Shown here: one piece after another, positions 20,392-29,131 of the stretch
Layout of the letters: every line of letters begins with the position of its first letter
Numbering within the stretch: the stretch's first letter is position 1
Source: Allobosea sp.
GTDB taxonomy: Bacteria > Pseudomonadota > Alphaproteobacteria > Rhizobiales > Beijerinckiaceae
Length of the DNA: 64,000 nt
Assembly: GCF_030695125.1 (NCBI RefSeq)
Contig: NZ_JAUYTP010000029.1
Location: 310,001-374,000, forward strand
Direction of reading: 5' to 3'
Position numbers and translations under genes: made by a program
The notes under the pieces: model-generated
Databases searched by the model: none
The model's input: only the letters and a program-made list of their open reading frames with translations
Told to the model about the DNA's origin: nothing

Positions 20392-21546
20392 TCAGCCGTG
20401 CCCGGCCTTCAGCGCCTGGTCGAGATCGGCGTAGAGGTCCTCGAGATCCTCGATGCCGGTCGAGAGGCGCAGCAGGTCGGGTGGGCAGGGCGAGCCTGCA
20501 CCCTCGATCGAGGCGCGATGCTCGATCAGGCTCTCGACACCGCCCAGCGACGTCGCGCGCTTGTACAGTTCGACATGGGCGGCCGCCTTCACCGCCGCCG
20601 CCTCGCCGCCGACCACCTGCACCGAGAGCATGTAGCCGAAGCCGCCTTCCATCTGGCGCGCGGCGATGTCGTGGCCGGGATGCTGCGGCAGGCCGGGATA
20701 GAGTACGCGCGCCACCAGCGGATGGGCCGAGAGGCGCTGCGCCAGCGCCATTGCCGAGGCGCTCTGGCGCTCCTGCCGGACGTGGAGCGTGCGCATGCCG
20801 CGCATCAGCAGATAGGCCTCGAACGGGCCGAGAATGCCGCCCTGGCCCTTGCGCACGGTCTTGATGCGGTTCCAGAATTCATCGTCCTCGCGGGCGCAGA
20901 GCGCGCCGGCGACCACGTCGGAATGGCCGTTCAGCACCTTGGTCGCGGCATGCATGACGATGTCGGCGCCGAGCTGCAGGGGGCGCGTATGCACCGGCGA
21001 GGCGCAGGTCGAATCGACCGCGAGCTTGGCGCCGGCCTTGTGCGCGATTTCGGCGGCCGCCGCGATGTCGGTGATCGTCCAGAGCGGGTTCGACGGCGTC
21101 TCGGCCCAGACCAGCTTGGTCCGGCCAGGCTTCACGGCGGCGGCCAGCGCGGCGAGATCGTCGGTCTCGACGAAGTCGACGACGAGGCCCCAACGGGTCG
21201 CTTCCGTCAAAAGCCAGGAGCGCAGCGCCCAGTACATCACCTTCGAGGCGACGACATGGTCGCCCGGCGAGAGCGCCTGGAAGACGGCGGTCGCCGCCGC
21301 CATGCCGGAGCCGAACAGCAGCGCGCCGGCCTTGGCCTGCTCCAGCATGGCGAGCACGCTCTCGGCCTCGCGCGTCGTCTCGTTGTCGGGCCGGCCATAG
21401 ATGAAGCCGCCGGAATAGCCGTTGTCCTCGTCGCGGATATAGGTCGTCGAGACATGGATCGGCGGCACCACGCCCTTGGTCAGCGGGTCGATCTTGCCCA
21501 TGGCCTGCGCGGCGAGGGAGCGGGGGTGAAGCGGGCGCTGGGGCAT
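20392..21546 (-). CDS. cystathionine gamma-synthase / beta-lyase family PLP enzyme
   Basis: 384 residues of the Cys/Met metabolism PLP-dependent family (MetB/MetC/MetZ). The PLP lysine is K203 in MHAATKVLNGHSD. YGRPDNETTRE (phosphate and substrate contacts), FGSGMAAATA and AETPSNP are typical. The C-terminus has LGGVESLIEHRAS, the substrate-specificity loop. Whether it makes cystathionine, cleaves it or acts as a sulfhydrylase cannot be settled from sequence. The ATG at 21546 is chosen over an upstream extension because it fits family length. Confidence 0.88.
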   Translation of the reverse strand: MPQRPLHPRSLAAQAMGKIDPLTKGVVPPIHVSTTYIRDEDNGYSGGFIYGRPDNETTREAESVLAMLEQAKAGALLFGSGMAAATAVFQALSPGDHVVASKVMYWALRSWLLTEATRWGLVVDFVETDDLAALAAAVKPGRTKLVWAETPSNPLWTITDIAAAAEIAHKAGAKLAVDSTCASPVHTRPLQLGADIVMHAATKVLNGHSDVVAGALCAREDDEFWNRIKTVRKGQGGILGPFEAYLLMRGMRTLHVRQERQSASAMALAQRLSAHPLVARVLYPGLPQHPGHDIAARQMEGGFGYMLSVQVVGGEAAAVKAAAHVELYKRATSLGGVESLIEHRASIEGAGSPCPPDLLRLSTGIEDLEDLYADLDQALKAGHG

Positions 21547-21687
21547 GGGGAAATCCGAGACAGTTCCAAGAGGGACTAAAACGACGACATTGAGCCGACG
21601 CATCTGGCGCAGGCGGGGGGCGGGACGCAAGGGGGACGCGAGCCGTGCGCGCTTGCCTCATGCGCAGATTGGCCCCATGTCAAAGGC

Positions 21688-22212
21688 ATGAGCACATCGT
21701 CATCCAGCCCCGCTTCGCCCCCCGCAGGCTCCGCGCCGCGACCGTTCTGGATCGATGCGCTGATCGCGATCGTGCCTGTCGTCGCCGTTTCGGTTCTGGG
21801 CAACGCCGTCACCATCCCGCAGGTGCTGACCTGGTATCCGACGATCGCCAAGCCGCCCTTCAACCCGCCCAACTGGGTCTTCGGCCCGGTCTGGACGACG
21901 CTGTTCCTGCTGATGGCCTACGGGGTCTACCGGATCCTGCGCAAACCGGCGGGCACGCCCGGCAAGACCGCGGCGCTCATCGCCTATCATGGGCAGCTCG
22001 CGCTCAACCTGGCCTGGTCCTGCGTCTTCTTCGGGCTCAACAGTCCGCTCGGCGGCCTGCTGGTGATCGCGCCCTTCCTGGCGATGATCCTCGTCACGAT
22101 CGCGCTGTTTGCCCGTATCGATCGGCTCGCGGCCAACCTGCAATGGCCCTATGTCGCCTGGGTGTCCTTCGCGACGCTGCTCAACGTCTCGATCTGGTGG
22201 CTCAACCGCTAA
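21688..22212 (+). CDS. TspO/MBR family tryptophan-rich sensory protein
   Basis: A 174-residue five-helix membrane protein. Family marks are WYPTIAKPPFNPPNWVFGPVWTTLFLLMAYGVY, NLAWSCVFFGLNSPLGGLLVI and the final WVSFATLLNVSIWWLN. TspO binds porphyrins and tunes tetrapyrrole or stress pathways. Heme genes lie 10 kb away but are not linked. The N-terminal 20 residues are Ser/Pro-rich. It is divergent from the PLP enzyme gene. Confidence 0.93.
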   Translation: MSTSSSSPASPPAGSAPRPFWIDALIAIVPVVAVSVLGNAVTIPQVLTWYPTIAKPPFNPPNWVFGPVWTTLFLLMAYGVYRILRKPAGTPGKTAALIAYHGQLALNLAWSCVFFGLNSPLGGLLVIAPFLAMILVTIALFARIDRLAANLQWPYVAWVSFATLLNVSIWWLNR

Positions 22213-22219
22213 AGGCCGA

Positions 22220-22594
22220 TCACCCGATCGAGCGCTCGATCACGTTCATCACGGCCGCGCGCAGCTCTGCGATGGTGAAGGGCTTGGTCATCACCTCCTC
22301 CACGATGGCGTCGAGGCTGCGCGCCCGTTCGCGCTGCTCGGCATAGCCGGTCATCAGCATGATCGGCAGGTCCGGAAAGGCCTGCTTGGCGGCCAGCGCC
22401 AGCGCGATCCCGTCCATCATCGGCATGCGGATATCGGTCAGCAGGAGGTCGAAGCGGCCCTGCTCGGCCATCAGCGTGTCCAGCGCCTCGGCCCCGTCGG
22501 CCGCCAGCAGGCAGGAATGGCCGTCCATCGACAGGCCGCGCGCGACCAGCGTCCGCAGCGGCTCCTCATCATCGACGACCAGAATGCGCGACAT
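22220..22594 (-). CDS. single-domain response regulator (CheY/CpdR-like)
   Basis: A 124-residue receiver domain with no output domain. The acidic pair is DDE near residues 8-10, the phosphoacceptor is Asp in LLLTDIRMPMMDG, the switch Thr is in MLMTGYAE and the Lys is in MTKPF. It could be a CpdR-like adaptor or a phosphorelay shuttle. The start ATG at 22594 lies 4 bases after the hpt stop, so the two form an operon. No kinase is nearby. Confidence 0.9.
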   Translation of the reverse strand: MSRILVVDDEEPLRTLVARGLSMDGHSCLLAADGAEALDTLMAEQGRFDLLLTDIRMPMMDGIALALAAKQAFPDLPIMLMTGYAEQRERARSLDAIVEEVMTKPFTIAELRAAVMNVIERSIG

Positions 22595-22598
22595 TGCC

Positions 22599-23159
22599 TC
22601 AGATCCCCGGCAGGCCGGCCTGGTCGGCCGTTTCGATGACGCCGACATAGGGCAGTTGCCGGTAGGAATGGGCGACGTCCATGCCATAGCCGACGACGAA
22701 GTAGTCCGGGCATTCGAAGCCGACATAATCGGGCACGATGTTCACCGCCCGCTTGCCGGGCTTCTCCAGCAGCACGACGGAGGACACCTTCGAGGCCCCG
22801 CGCGCCGCCAGGAGATCCTTGGCGAAGGCCAGCGTCCGGCCCGATTCGAGGATGTCGTCGATCAGCAGCACCTCGCGGCCGCGGACATCGCTCTGCACAT
22901 CGCGCAGGATCTCGACCTGGCCCGAAGACACCATGGCGGCCCGATAGCTCGAGAGATGCACGAACTCGACCTGCGGCGCCATGCCGACGCGGTGCATGGC
23001 GCGGATCAGGTCCGCCACGAACATGAAACTGCCCTTGAGCACGGCGACCACCAGCAGATCCGGCGGTGCCGTCGCGGCGATGGCCTGCGCCATCTCCTCG
23101 TTGCGGCGCGCGATCGCGGCCTCGTCGTAAAGCACCCTGATGCGCCGCAGCTCCGGCAT
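22599..23159 (-). CDS. hpt: hypoxanthine phosphoribosyltransferase
   Basis: A 186-residue purine salvage enzyme that converts hypoxanthine or guanine plus PRPP to IMP or GMP. The PRPP-binding motif VLLIDDILESGRTL lies at about 97-110, LKGSFMFVADLIR is the PPi-binding loop and PDYFVVGYGMD carries the base-binding region. Length is normal. It is first in a two-gene operon with the receiver-domain gene. Confidence 0.93.
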   Translation of the reverse strand: MPELRRIRVLYDEAAIARRNEEMAQAIAATAPPDLLVVAVLKGSFMFVADLIRAMHRVGMAPQVEFVHLSSYRAAMVSSGQVEILRDVQSDVRGREVLLIDDILESGRTLAFAKDLLAARGASKVSSVVLLEKPGKRAVNIVPDYVGFECPDYFVVGYGMDVAHSYRQLPYVGVIETADQAGLPGI

Positions 23160-23324
23160 GGTCTCGTCTTCCTTTTCGCGCCGCGCCCCGCAATGCCGTA
23201 GCGGCAGGGCAGTCAGGCGCGATTCAAGCGTCTCGCTTGGTCATGCAGAGATTTAAAGCGCCGGAACCGAACTGGATAGGGCCGTGCGCCAAAAGCAGCA
23301 TGCCCGCGAGCGCGCGTCGCGACC

Positions 23325-24113
23325 TCAGTTGCGGGCCGCGCCCGCTGGCGGCGCACCGGATGCGGCAAAACGCACCAGAACGGATTGCCCCGCCGCCGGT
23401 GGCGACGCCAGCCGGGCGCGGAAGCGCATCAGCTCCGAGGGCTGCAGTTCCTGGCGCGGCGGGTCGGTCTGCCAGCTGTAGAGCGTCTGGCCGGCCGCAT
23501 CCTTGACCGCGACCTCGATCGGGGGAACCCGGGTGTTCGATCTGGTGATGTTGGTGACGTCGCCCTCAACGATGAGGAAGCGCCCCATCTCGTCCTCCAC
23601 GAGGCCGCTCTCGACATCGCCGAGCTTGAGCCCGCGAACATTGACGTCATAGCCCAGAGCCTCGAACACGGCGGCCAGCTGCGGCGCGGCGCTCACGGCG
23701 AGGTCGCGTTGCCAGAAGAGGCCGCCCAGCAGGACGATCCCGGTCAGGGAGAGGGTCGCGGCGATGACCACGGCTGGCGGCGGCTTGGTCTTGGCCTTGC
23801 CCCGCGGCTTGCGCGCCGGCCGGCCGCCATGGCGCTTGCTCCGCGGCTGAGGCGCGTCGGCGTCGACCGCCGGCGCGTCGGCATCGGACGGCAGCGCGCC
23901 GCCGGCGGCCTGCGCCTCGACCGCCGCCCGCTCGAGCTCCTCGTTGAGCATCGCCTGCGTCTCTTCGGCGCTCGGGGCCGGCGGCAGGTCCGGCTCCGGC
24001 GCGACATGCCAGAGCGTCTGGCAGCTGGCGCAGCGCACCTTGCGGCCATCGGGGCCGAGCTTGGCGCCGTCGAGCTCGTAGCGGCTGGCGCAGGATGGGC
24101 AGACGATCAGCAT
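23325..24113 (-). CDS. MJ0042-type zinc-ribbon / DUF3426-like membrane protein
   Basis: 262 residues. An N-terminal zinc ribbon (CPSCASRYELD…VRCASCQTLWHV, Cys pairs at about 5/8 and 28/31) is followed by an acidic and Ala/Pro-rich linker. Next come a basic stretch (PRSKRHGGRPARKPRGKAKTK), one membrane helix (VVIAATLSLTGIVLLGGLFW) and a beta-rich C-terminal domain of DUF3426 type. Such proteins in alphaproteobacteria have no settled function. It is divergent from ftsE, a common neighbourhood in Rhizobiales. Confidence 0.88.
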   Translation of the reverse strand: MLIVCPSCASRYELDGAKLGPDGRKVRCASCQTLWHVAPEPDLPPAPSAEETQAMLNEELERAAVEAQAAGGALPSDADAPAVDADAPQPRSKRHGGRPARKPRGKAKTKPPPAVVIAATLSLTGIVLLGGLFWQRDLAVSAAPQLAAVFEALGYDVNVRGLKLGDVESGLVEDEMGRFLIVEGDVTNITRSNTRVPPIEVAVKDAAGQTLYSWQTDPPRQELQPSELMRFRARLASPPAAGQSVLVRFAASGAPPAGAARN

Positions 24114-24355
24114 GACGGTGGCCGGCGGCTCCTTTGCGGGTCCGGGCCGGACCCTGCCGCCTGAGGATGGACGTCTCGGCGGATGCGTCCTTCATTGATG
24201 GCGATCATGGTTAACGCCCCGTGAAGAACTCTCGCCCATGCTGGACGCGACGGTTCGCTTTCCGGTCTTTCCGGCAAGGGGTGTAGGATCGGCGACGCAG
24301 ATTCGCCAGCCTCCCGAGCGGAGATTGGACCGGGAACGAGACGAGGAAACTGGGA

Positions 24356-25015
24356 TTGGTTCGGTTCGAGAATGTCGGCCTGCGATATGGCATGGGCCCG
24401 GAGGTGCTGAAGGACATCAACTTCAGCATCGAGCCGCGCTCGTTCCAGTATCTGACCGGGCCCTCGGGCGCCGGCAAGACGACCCTGATGCGCCTCGTGC
24501 TGATGGCGCTGCAGCCGACCCGCGGCCTCGTCAACCTGTTCGGGCAGGATGTCTCGCGGCTGGACGCAGCCACGCTGACGGCCTTTCGCCGCCGCATGGG
24601 CGTCGTCTTCCAGGATTTCCGCCTGCTCGATCATCTCACCCTCTACGAGAACGTCGCCCTGCCGCTGCGCGTGCTCGGCAAGGAGGAGACGAGCTATCGC
24701 GCCGAGGTCGTCGAACTGCTGCGCTGGGTCGGGCTCGGCGAGCGCATGCATGCTGTCCCTCCCGTGCTCTCGGGCGGCGAGAAGCAGCGCGCCGCCATCG
24801 CCCGGGCCCTGATCGGGCGGCCTGAACTGCTGCTGGCCGACGAACCGACGGGCAATGTCGATCCCGCGCTGGGGCGCCGGCTGCTGCGGCTGTTCATGGA
24901 GCTGCAGTCGCTGGGCACCGCGGTGGTGATCGCGACCCATGATCTCGCCTTGATGGAGCTTTACGACGCGCCGCGCCTCGTGCTCGCCGACGGACATCTC
25001 CATGTCGATGCCTGA
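24356..25015 (+). CDS. ftsE: cell division ATP-binding protein FtsE
   Basis: A 219-residue ABC ATPase that with FtsX controls periplasmic peptidoglycan hydrolases at the division site. Walker A is GPSGAGKTT, the Q-loop is VFQDFRLLDHLTL, the signature is LSGGEKQR, Walker B is LLLADEPTGNVD and the H-loop is IATHD. The first codon is TTG 24356 with GAGG about 10 bases upstream. No ATG fits without removing the first strand. It overlaps ftsX by 14 bases. Confidence 0.94.
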   Translation: MVRFENVGLRYGMGPEVLKDINFSIEPRSFQYLTGPSGAGKTTLMRLVLMALQPTRGLVNLFGQDVSRLDAATLTAFRRRMGVVFQDFRLLDHLTLYENVALPLRVLGKEETSYRAEVVELLRWVGLGERMHAVPPVLSGGEKQRAAIARALIGRPELLLADEPTGNVDPALGRRLLRLFMELQSLGTAVVIATHDLALMELYDAPRLVLADGHLHVDA

Positions 25016-25976
25016 CCCCGGCCACCCCGATCTCGAGCGCGACGACCGCCCGCTGCCGAGCAATCTGCGGCGCGACCAGCCGCTGGTGCCCATCGACACG
25101 GTCGCCGGCCGCGCCTTGATGGCGGTGATCGCGATTCTGACCTTTCTCGCCGCCTTGAGCGCGGGCGCCGCCGTGCTGGCCGCCCGCGCCTCGGAACAAT
25201 GGCGCGGCGCCGTCGCCAACGAGATGACGATCCAGATCCGGCCGGATTCGCGCCGCGACATCGAGGCCGACATCGCGCGCGCCGTCGCCATGGCCCGCAC
25301 CGTCGACGGCGTCGCATCGGTTCAGCCGGTGCCGCGCGCCGAATCCGACAAGCTGCTCGAGCCCTGGCTCGGCACGGGGCTGGACCTCGTCGAACTGCCG
25401 GTGCCGCGGCTGATCGTGCTGAAGCTGCGCTCCGGCGCCGGCCCGGATCTTGCTGCCTTCGGTGCGGCGCTGCGACGCGAGGTTCCCACCGCGATCCTCG
25501 ATGACCACCGCCTCTGGATCCGAAGGCTGTCGACCATGGCGAGCACCATCATCCTGTCGGGCGCCGCCGTCGTGCTGCTGGTGCTGGCGGCGGCCGCCCT
25601 GGCGGTGGCCTTCGCCACCCGCGGCGCCATGGCCGGCAGCCGCGACAGCGTCGAGGTGCTGCACCTCGTCGGCGCCGACGACGCCTTCATCGCCCGCGAG
25701 TTCCAGAGCCGCTTCGTCAGGCTCGGCCTGCGCGGCGGGGCGGTCGGCGGCGCGGCCGCCATCCTCGTCATCGCCCTGCTGGGCATCCTGTCGTCGCGCT
25801 GGAGCGCCGAGCCCGAGGCCGAACAGCTCCAGGCGATGTTCGGCGCCTTCGAGATCGGCTGGGCCGGCTATGTCGCGGTGGTGCTGGTCGCGGTCGTCGT
25901 CGCCGCGATCGCAGGGCTGGTTTCGCGCATCACCGTCCGGCACCACCTGCGCGATCTCGCCGGAGGGGCGGCCTGA
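25002..25976 (+). CDS. ftsX: cell division protein FtsX
   Basis: A 324-residue inner-membrane partner of FtsE. One N-terminal helix (ALMAVIAILTFLAALSAGAAVLAA) precedes a periplasmic domain (about 65-165). Three C-terminal helices complete the FtsX fold, including SGAAVVLLVLAAAALAVAF and GYVAVVLVAVVVAAIAGLV. Expected to transmit ATPase cycles to envelope hydrolases or their activators. It overlaps the end of ftsE. Confidence 0.93.
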   Translation: MSMPDPGHPDLERDDRPLPSNLRRDQPLVPIDTVAGRALMAVIAILTFLAALSAGAAVLAARASEQWRGAVANEMTIQIRPDSRRDIEADIARAVAMARTVDGVASVQPVPRAESDKLLEPWLGTGLDLVELPVPRLIVLKLRSGAGPDLAAFGAALRREVPTAILDDHRLWIRRLSTMASTIILSGAAVVLLVLAAAALAVAFATRGAMAGSRDSVEVLHLVGADDAFIAREFQSRFVRLGLRGGAVGGAAAILVIALLGILSSRWSAEPEAEQLQAMFGAFEIGWAGYVAVVLVAVVVAAIAGLVSRITVRHHLRDLAGGAA

Positions 25977-26061
25977 TGGCGATCGACCGGCAGACCCGCG
26001 CGGACCACCCCCGGACCTCTGCCGCGCTTATGCCCGATTGCCGCTCTAGCCTGACACGATC

Positions 26062-26877
26062 ATGGCGATGATCGGTTTCAGGCAGGAGCGACCCGCCCGC
26101 GTCGCACGCAACTCCCTCGCAGGCCGCGCGGCGCTTCCCGCCGCCACGCGCGGGCGTGCCCGGTGGGGGCGCGCGCTTCTGCTGATCGGCCTGGTCTTGC
26201 CTCTCGTCGCGGGCCTGGCGCTCCTGTTCGGCTATGTCCGCTTCGCCTCGGGCATCGTCGCCCGCGAGCCGGTTGCCGTGCCGCGCACCGACGCCATCGT
26301 CGTCGTCACCGGCGGCTCCCAGCGCGTCGGCGACGCCATCGGCCTGCTCGGCGCCGAACGCGGCTCGCGCCTCCTGATCAGCGGCGTCAACGAGAAGACC
26401 GGCCGCGAGGAGCTGGCGAGGCTGATCCCCTCGGCGCGCGAGCTCCTCTCCTGCTGCGTCGATCTCGACTATCGCGCCCGCAACACCATCGGCAACGCCA
26501 TCGAAGCCCGCCGCTGGGTGCGCGGGCACGGCTTCCGCTCGTTGCTGGTCGTGACCTCGAATTATCACATGCCGCGGACGATCGCGGAATTCGCCCATGC
26601 GATGCCCGGGCTGCGGCTGGTTCCGCATCCCGTGGTGACCGACCAGATCGACACCGGCGGCTGGTGGTATCGCTGGAGCACCATCAGGGTGCTCGTGCCG
26701 GAATACGGCAAGTATCTCGCCGCAAGGCTGCGCAGCACCATCGAGACCGATCCCGAGACCTCGCGTCTGTCGATCATCATCGGCGGGCGCAAGCCGGTCT
26801 CGGCTGTGCCGACCGAGTTCCTCGGTCCCGAGCATGAAAGACGCAGCCAGCTGAAAAACAGCCATCATGACGGCTGA
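26062..26877 (+). CDS. YdcF/SanA family (DUF218) protein
   Basis: A 271-residue protein with a basic N-terminus, one membrane helix (LLLIGLVLPLVAGLALLFGYV) and a DUF218 domain. Family signatures are TDAIVVVTGGSQRVGDAI, LLISGVNEKTG, the RARNTIGNA motif and VVTSNYHMPRT. SanA/ElyC-type proteins act in envelope or vancomycin-barrier functions; the exact role is unknown. It lies 85 bases after ftsX and before plsC, consistent with a cell-envelope cluster. Confidence 0.9.
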   Translation: MAMIGFRQERPARVARNSLAGRAALPAATRGRARWGRALLLIGLVLPLVAGLALLFGYVRFASGIVAREPVAVPRTDAIVVVTGGSQRVGDAIGLLGAERGSRLLISGVNEKTGREELARLIPSARELLSCCVDLDYRARNTIGNAIEARRWVRGHGFRSLLVVTSNYHMPRTIAEFAHAMPGLRLVPHPVVTDQIDTGGWWYRWSTIRVLVPEYGKYLAARLRSTIETDPETSRLSIIIGGRKPVSAVPTEFLGPEHERRSQLKNSHHDG

Positions 26878-26927
26878 CCGCCACCCCGACGCTTGACGGC
26901 CGCCGGGCGGCACGCTCTTTGCGCGCC

Positions 26928-27713
26928 ATGCTCGTCCTGCGCTCCCTCGCCTTCAACATCCTGTTCTACGTGAACCTGGCCCTCTGGCTGGTATTCGGCG
27001 CGATGCCGGCGCTGCTGCTGCCGCGCCGGTTTCTGCTCGCCGTCACGGTCGCCTGGGCCCATACCGCGCTCTGGCTGATGCGCGTCGTCGCCGGCACGCG
27101 CTACGAGATCCTCGGGCGCGAGAACATTCCCGAGGGCGGCCTCATCGTCGCCGCGAAGCACCAGTCTTTCTGGGAGACCTTCGTGATGATGATGCTGTTC
27201 AAGGACCCGATCTTCATCCTCAAGCGCGAGCTGATCTGGATTCCGTTTTTCGGCTGGTGCCTGAGCAAGTTCAAGATGATCCCGGTCGATCGCGGCGGCC
27301 GCGCCCGTGCGCTGGCGCAGGTCACGCGCCGCGCCAAGACCGAGTTGCGCGACAATGGCCGCCAGCTGCTGATCTTCCCCGAAGGCACCCGCCGGCCGGC
27401 CGGAGCGGAGCCGGCCTATAAATTCGGCGTCGCCCATCTCTATGCCGAACTCGGCCTGCCCTGCGTCCCCGTCGCGCTCAATTCCGGCCTGTACTGGCCG
27501 CGCCGGAAGTTCCTGCGCCGGCCCGGGACGATCCGCCTCGAGATCCTGCCGCCGATCGCGCCGGGCCTCGACAAGGCCGCGTTCCAGACCCTCCTGCAGG
27601 AGCGTATCGAAACCGCCAGCGACCGGCTGCTGGCCCAGGGGCGCGCCGAACTCGCCCGCCTCGGGCTCGATCCGCTGGCGCAGGCTCCTGACACGCCCCG
27701 TCAGCAGAGCTGA
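26928..27713 (+). CDS. plsC: 1-acyl-sn-glycerol-3-phosphate acyltransferase
   Basis: About 261 residues. It makes phosphatidic acid from lysophosphatidate and an acyl donor at the inner membrane. The N-terminal helix is hydrophobic. The catalytic motif is H78-QSFW-E83, with Glu where many relatives have Asp (HX4D). Glycerophosphate-binding FPEGTRR and the VPVALNSG block follow. The ATG at 26928 is preferred over a TTG three codons earlier. It is last in the ftsE-ftsX-ydcF-plsC row. Confidence 0.92.
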   Translation: MLVLRSLAFNILFYVNLALWLVFGAMPALLLPRRFLLAVTVAWAHTALWLMRVVAGTRYEILGRENIPEGGLIVAAKHQSFWETFVMMMLFKDPIFILKRELIWIPFFGWCLSKFKMIPVDRGGRARALAQVTRRAKTELRDNGRQLLIFPEGTRRPAGAEPAYKFGVAHLYAELGLPCVPVALNSGLYWPRRKFLRRPGTIRLEILPPIAPGLDKAAFQTLLQERIETASDRLLAQGRAELARLGLDPLAQAPDTPRQQS

Positions 27714-27732
27714 TCCCCGCGCCTCACGAGGC

Positions 27733-27783
27733 TTGACTTGGAGACCGTCCGTTCTCATTTTGTTTTGAGAACAAAGGACGAAC
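27733..27783 (+). promoter_or_regulatory. LexA-type SOS boxes over the promoter of the 27787 gene
   Basis: GAAC-N7-GAAC at 27769-27783 matches the alphaproteobacterial LexA box exactly. GTTC-N7-GTTT at 27751-27765 is a one-mismatch second box. The two create an inverted repeat GTTCTCA (27751-27757) / TGAGAAC (27766-27772). A -35-like TTGACT is at 27733-27738, and a poor -10 (CATTTT, 27756-27761) lies under the upstream box. Confidence 0.65.
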
Positions 27784-27786
27784 GAC

Positions 27787-28248
27787 ATGGCCGCTCTCGC
27801 TTATCGCCAGCAGACCTCTCGTCAGCAACGCCCCGCCTTCGACCAGCGCCAGCGCGATCTGTTCGCGCAGGAACTCGGCGCCGGCGCCGCTCTGGCTGAA
27901 GACCACGCGCCGCATCCGCGCGAACTGCCGATGCGCAGCACCGCTGGTCTCGGCGAGCGCCGCTTCACCGCCTGGCGCGGTCGCTCCGGCCGGCGCTATG
28001 TCGCCTCGATCTTCGCGCTCGGGGACGACCATGCGCTCGGCTTCACCGATGCGGTGCTGCTGGCGGTCTCCGCCGACCGGCGCATCCTGGCCGCCCGCGA
28101 CAGCGGCCCCTTCGGCGTCGAGGCCGCGTTGACCCGCTGGCAGCGCGCCATCGCGGCCGCCGGCGCCGCCGAGATCCACGTCCATCTCCTGGCCGAGGAC
28201 GGCGTCAGCCGCCGCGCCGCCCTGCTCGACCTGATGCCGGAGGTGTGA
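27787..28248 (+). CDS. hypothetical protein, possibly SOS-regulated
   Basis: 153 residues, no signal peptide or membrane segment. The N-terminus is Gln/Arg-rich (YRQQTSRQQRPAFDQRQRDLF). The core, from about residue 58, reads FTAWRGRSGRRYVASIFALGD…DAVLLAVSADRRILAARDSG, a small alpha/beta domain I cannot name. It ends with EIHVHLLAEDG. The promoter carries two LexA-type boxes, the downstream one merging into the ribosome site AAAGGA. A role in the DNA-damage response is an inference from this promoter only. Confidence 0.75.
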   Translation: MAALAYRQQTSRQQRPAFDQRQRDLFAQELGAGAALAEDHAPHPRELPMRSTAGLGERRFTAWRGRSGRRYVASIFALGDDHALGFTDAVLLAVSADRRILAARDSGPFGVEAALTRWQRAIAAAGAAEIHVHLLAEDGVSRRAALLDLMPEV

Positions 28249-28283
28249 GAGCCCGACCCGGGGGATCTCACAAGGAAACCACG

Positions 28284-28426
28284 CCGTCATCCTGGGCGAC
28301 CGAAGGTCGTCCGGGATCCATCATCGAGTACCTCAGTAGCCCTATGATGGATCCCGGCCTGCGCCGCGGAGCCTGTCCTCGGGCCTGCCGAAGGCAGGAC
28401 CCTGGGGCGGATTGGCCAGGATGACG
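28284..28426. repeat. palindromic intergenic repeat, family B, copy 2 (long variant)
   Basis: CGTCATCCTGGGCGACC on the left, GGGATCCATCAT facing ATGATGGATCCCGG in the centre, CAGGATGACG on the right. An extra 40-odd bases (CTGCGCCGCGGAGCC…GGACCCTGGGG) sit in the right half. Confidence 0.85.
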
Positions 28427-28451
28427 GGGGAGGTTGGGAACCGCCCGCGCG

Positions 28452-29012
28452 CTACAATTTAGGCCGCGGCGCGGCGCCCGGCGACAGCGCCTGCGCCAGC
28501 CCGGCCAGGACAGGGTCGAAGATGCCCATCTTGCGCAGATGCTCGTCGGTGAGCAGGACGTAGTCGGGGTTCTCGCCCGAGCTGCCCCGGCCATGCCGCA
28601 CCAGTTCGAGCTGCTGCTCGCGCGGCAGGCGCCCGGCATATTGCAGGTGCCGACGGTCAGCGACATAGACCAGCGCCGTGACGTTTCGGCCATCCTCCAG
28701 CCGCACCGGCATCCGGCGCTCGAGATAGACCGCCGTCGCCTGCTCGCGGGCGCGCAGGTAGTCGACCGTCTCCTGCGCCTGCGCGGCCGCCACCCGGAAG
28801 GCCAGCCCCCGACAGACGCCGCCGCGGTCCAGACCCAGGACCAGCCCCGGCCGCTCCGGCGTGCCGCGATGGACATGCGAGAAGATGCACAGCGAGCGGT
28901 GGTAGCCATGCAGCCGCGCCGGCACGCTCTCCTCGAAGGCAAAGCCCGGCCGCCAGATCAGCGAGCCATAGCCGAAGACCCAGAGCTCGGTGTCCCCGAA
29001 CGCGGCTGTCAT
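28452..29012 (-). CDS. ChaC-like gamma-glutamylcyclotransferase
   Basis: A 186-residue protein of the ChaC family, which cleaves glutathione (gamma-glutamyl-Cys-Gly) to 5-oxoproline and Cys-Gly. The N-terminal VFGYGSLIWRPGF is the substrate-binding YGSL motif. The catalytic Glu is in DYLRAREQ. CIFSHVHRGTPERPGLVLGLDRGG is typical of ChaC. It fits with other thiol metabolism genes in the window but is not in an operon with them. Confidence 0.92.
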   Translation of the reverse strand: MTAAFGDTELWVFGYGSLIWRPGFAFEESVPARLHGYHRSLCIFSHVHRGTPERPGLVLGLDRGGVCRGLAFRVAAAQAQETVDYLRAREQATAVYLERRMPVRLEDGRNVTALVYVADRRHLQYAGRLPREQQLELVRHGRGSSGENPDYVLLTDEHLRKMGIFDPVLAGLAQALSPGAAPRPKL

Positions 29013-29131
29013 GCTCGTCCCATCCCCTGCGAACCCATAATTTGGCCGCGCCGGTCTGTTTGATGCCGGGACCGCCCCGGCGGCTGGCGTCCGTCCCCGG
29101 CGGGAGCTAACAATCCTGCCGCATCAGCGCA

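Noticed and set aside
21547..21687. SAM riboswitch in the leader of the cystathionine-synthase-type gene
   Set aside because: The leader does not contain the conserved SAM-II or SAM-I core that I could recognise; no supporting pairing found.
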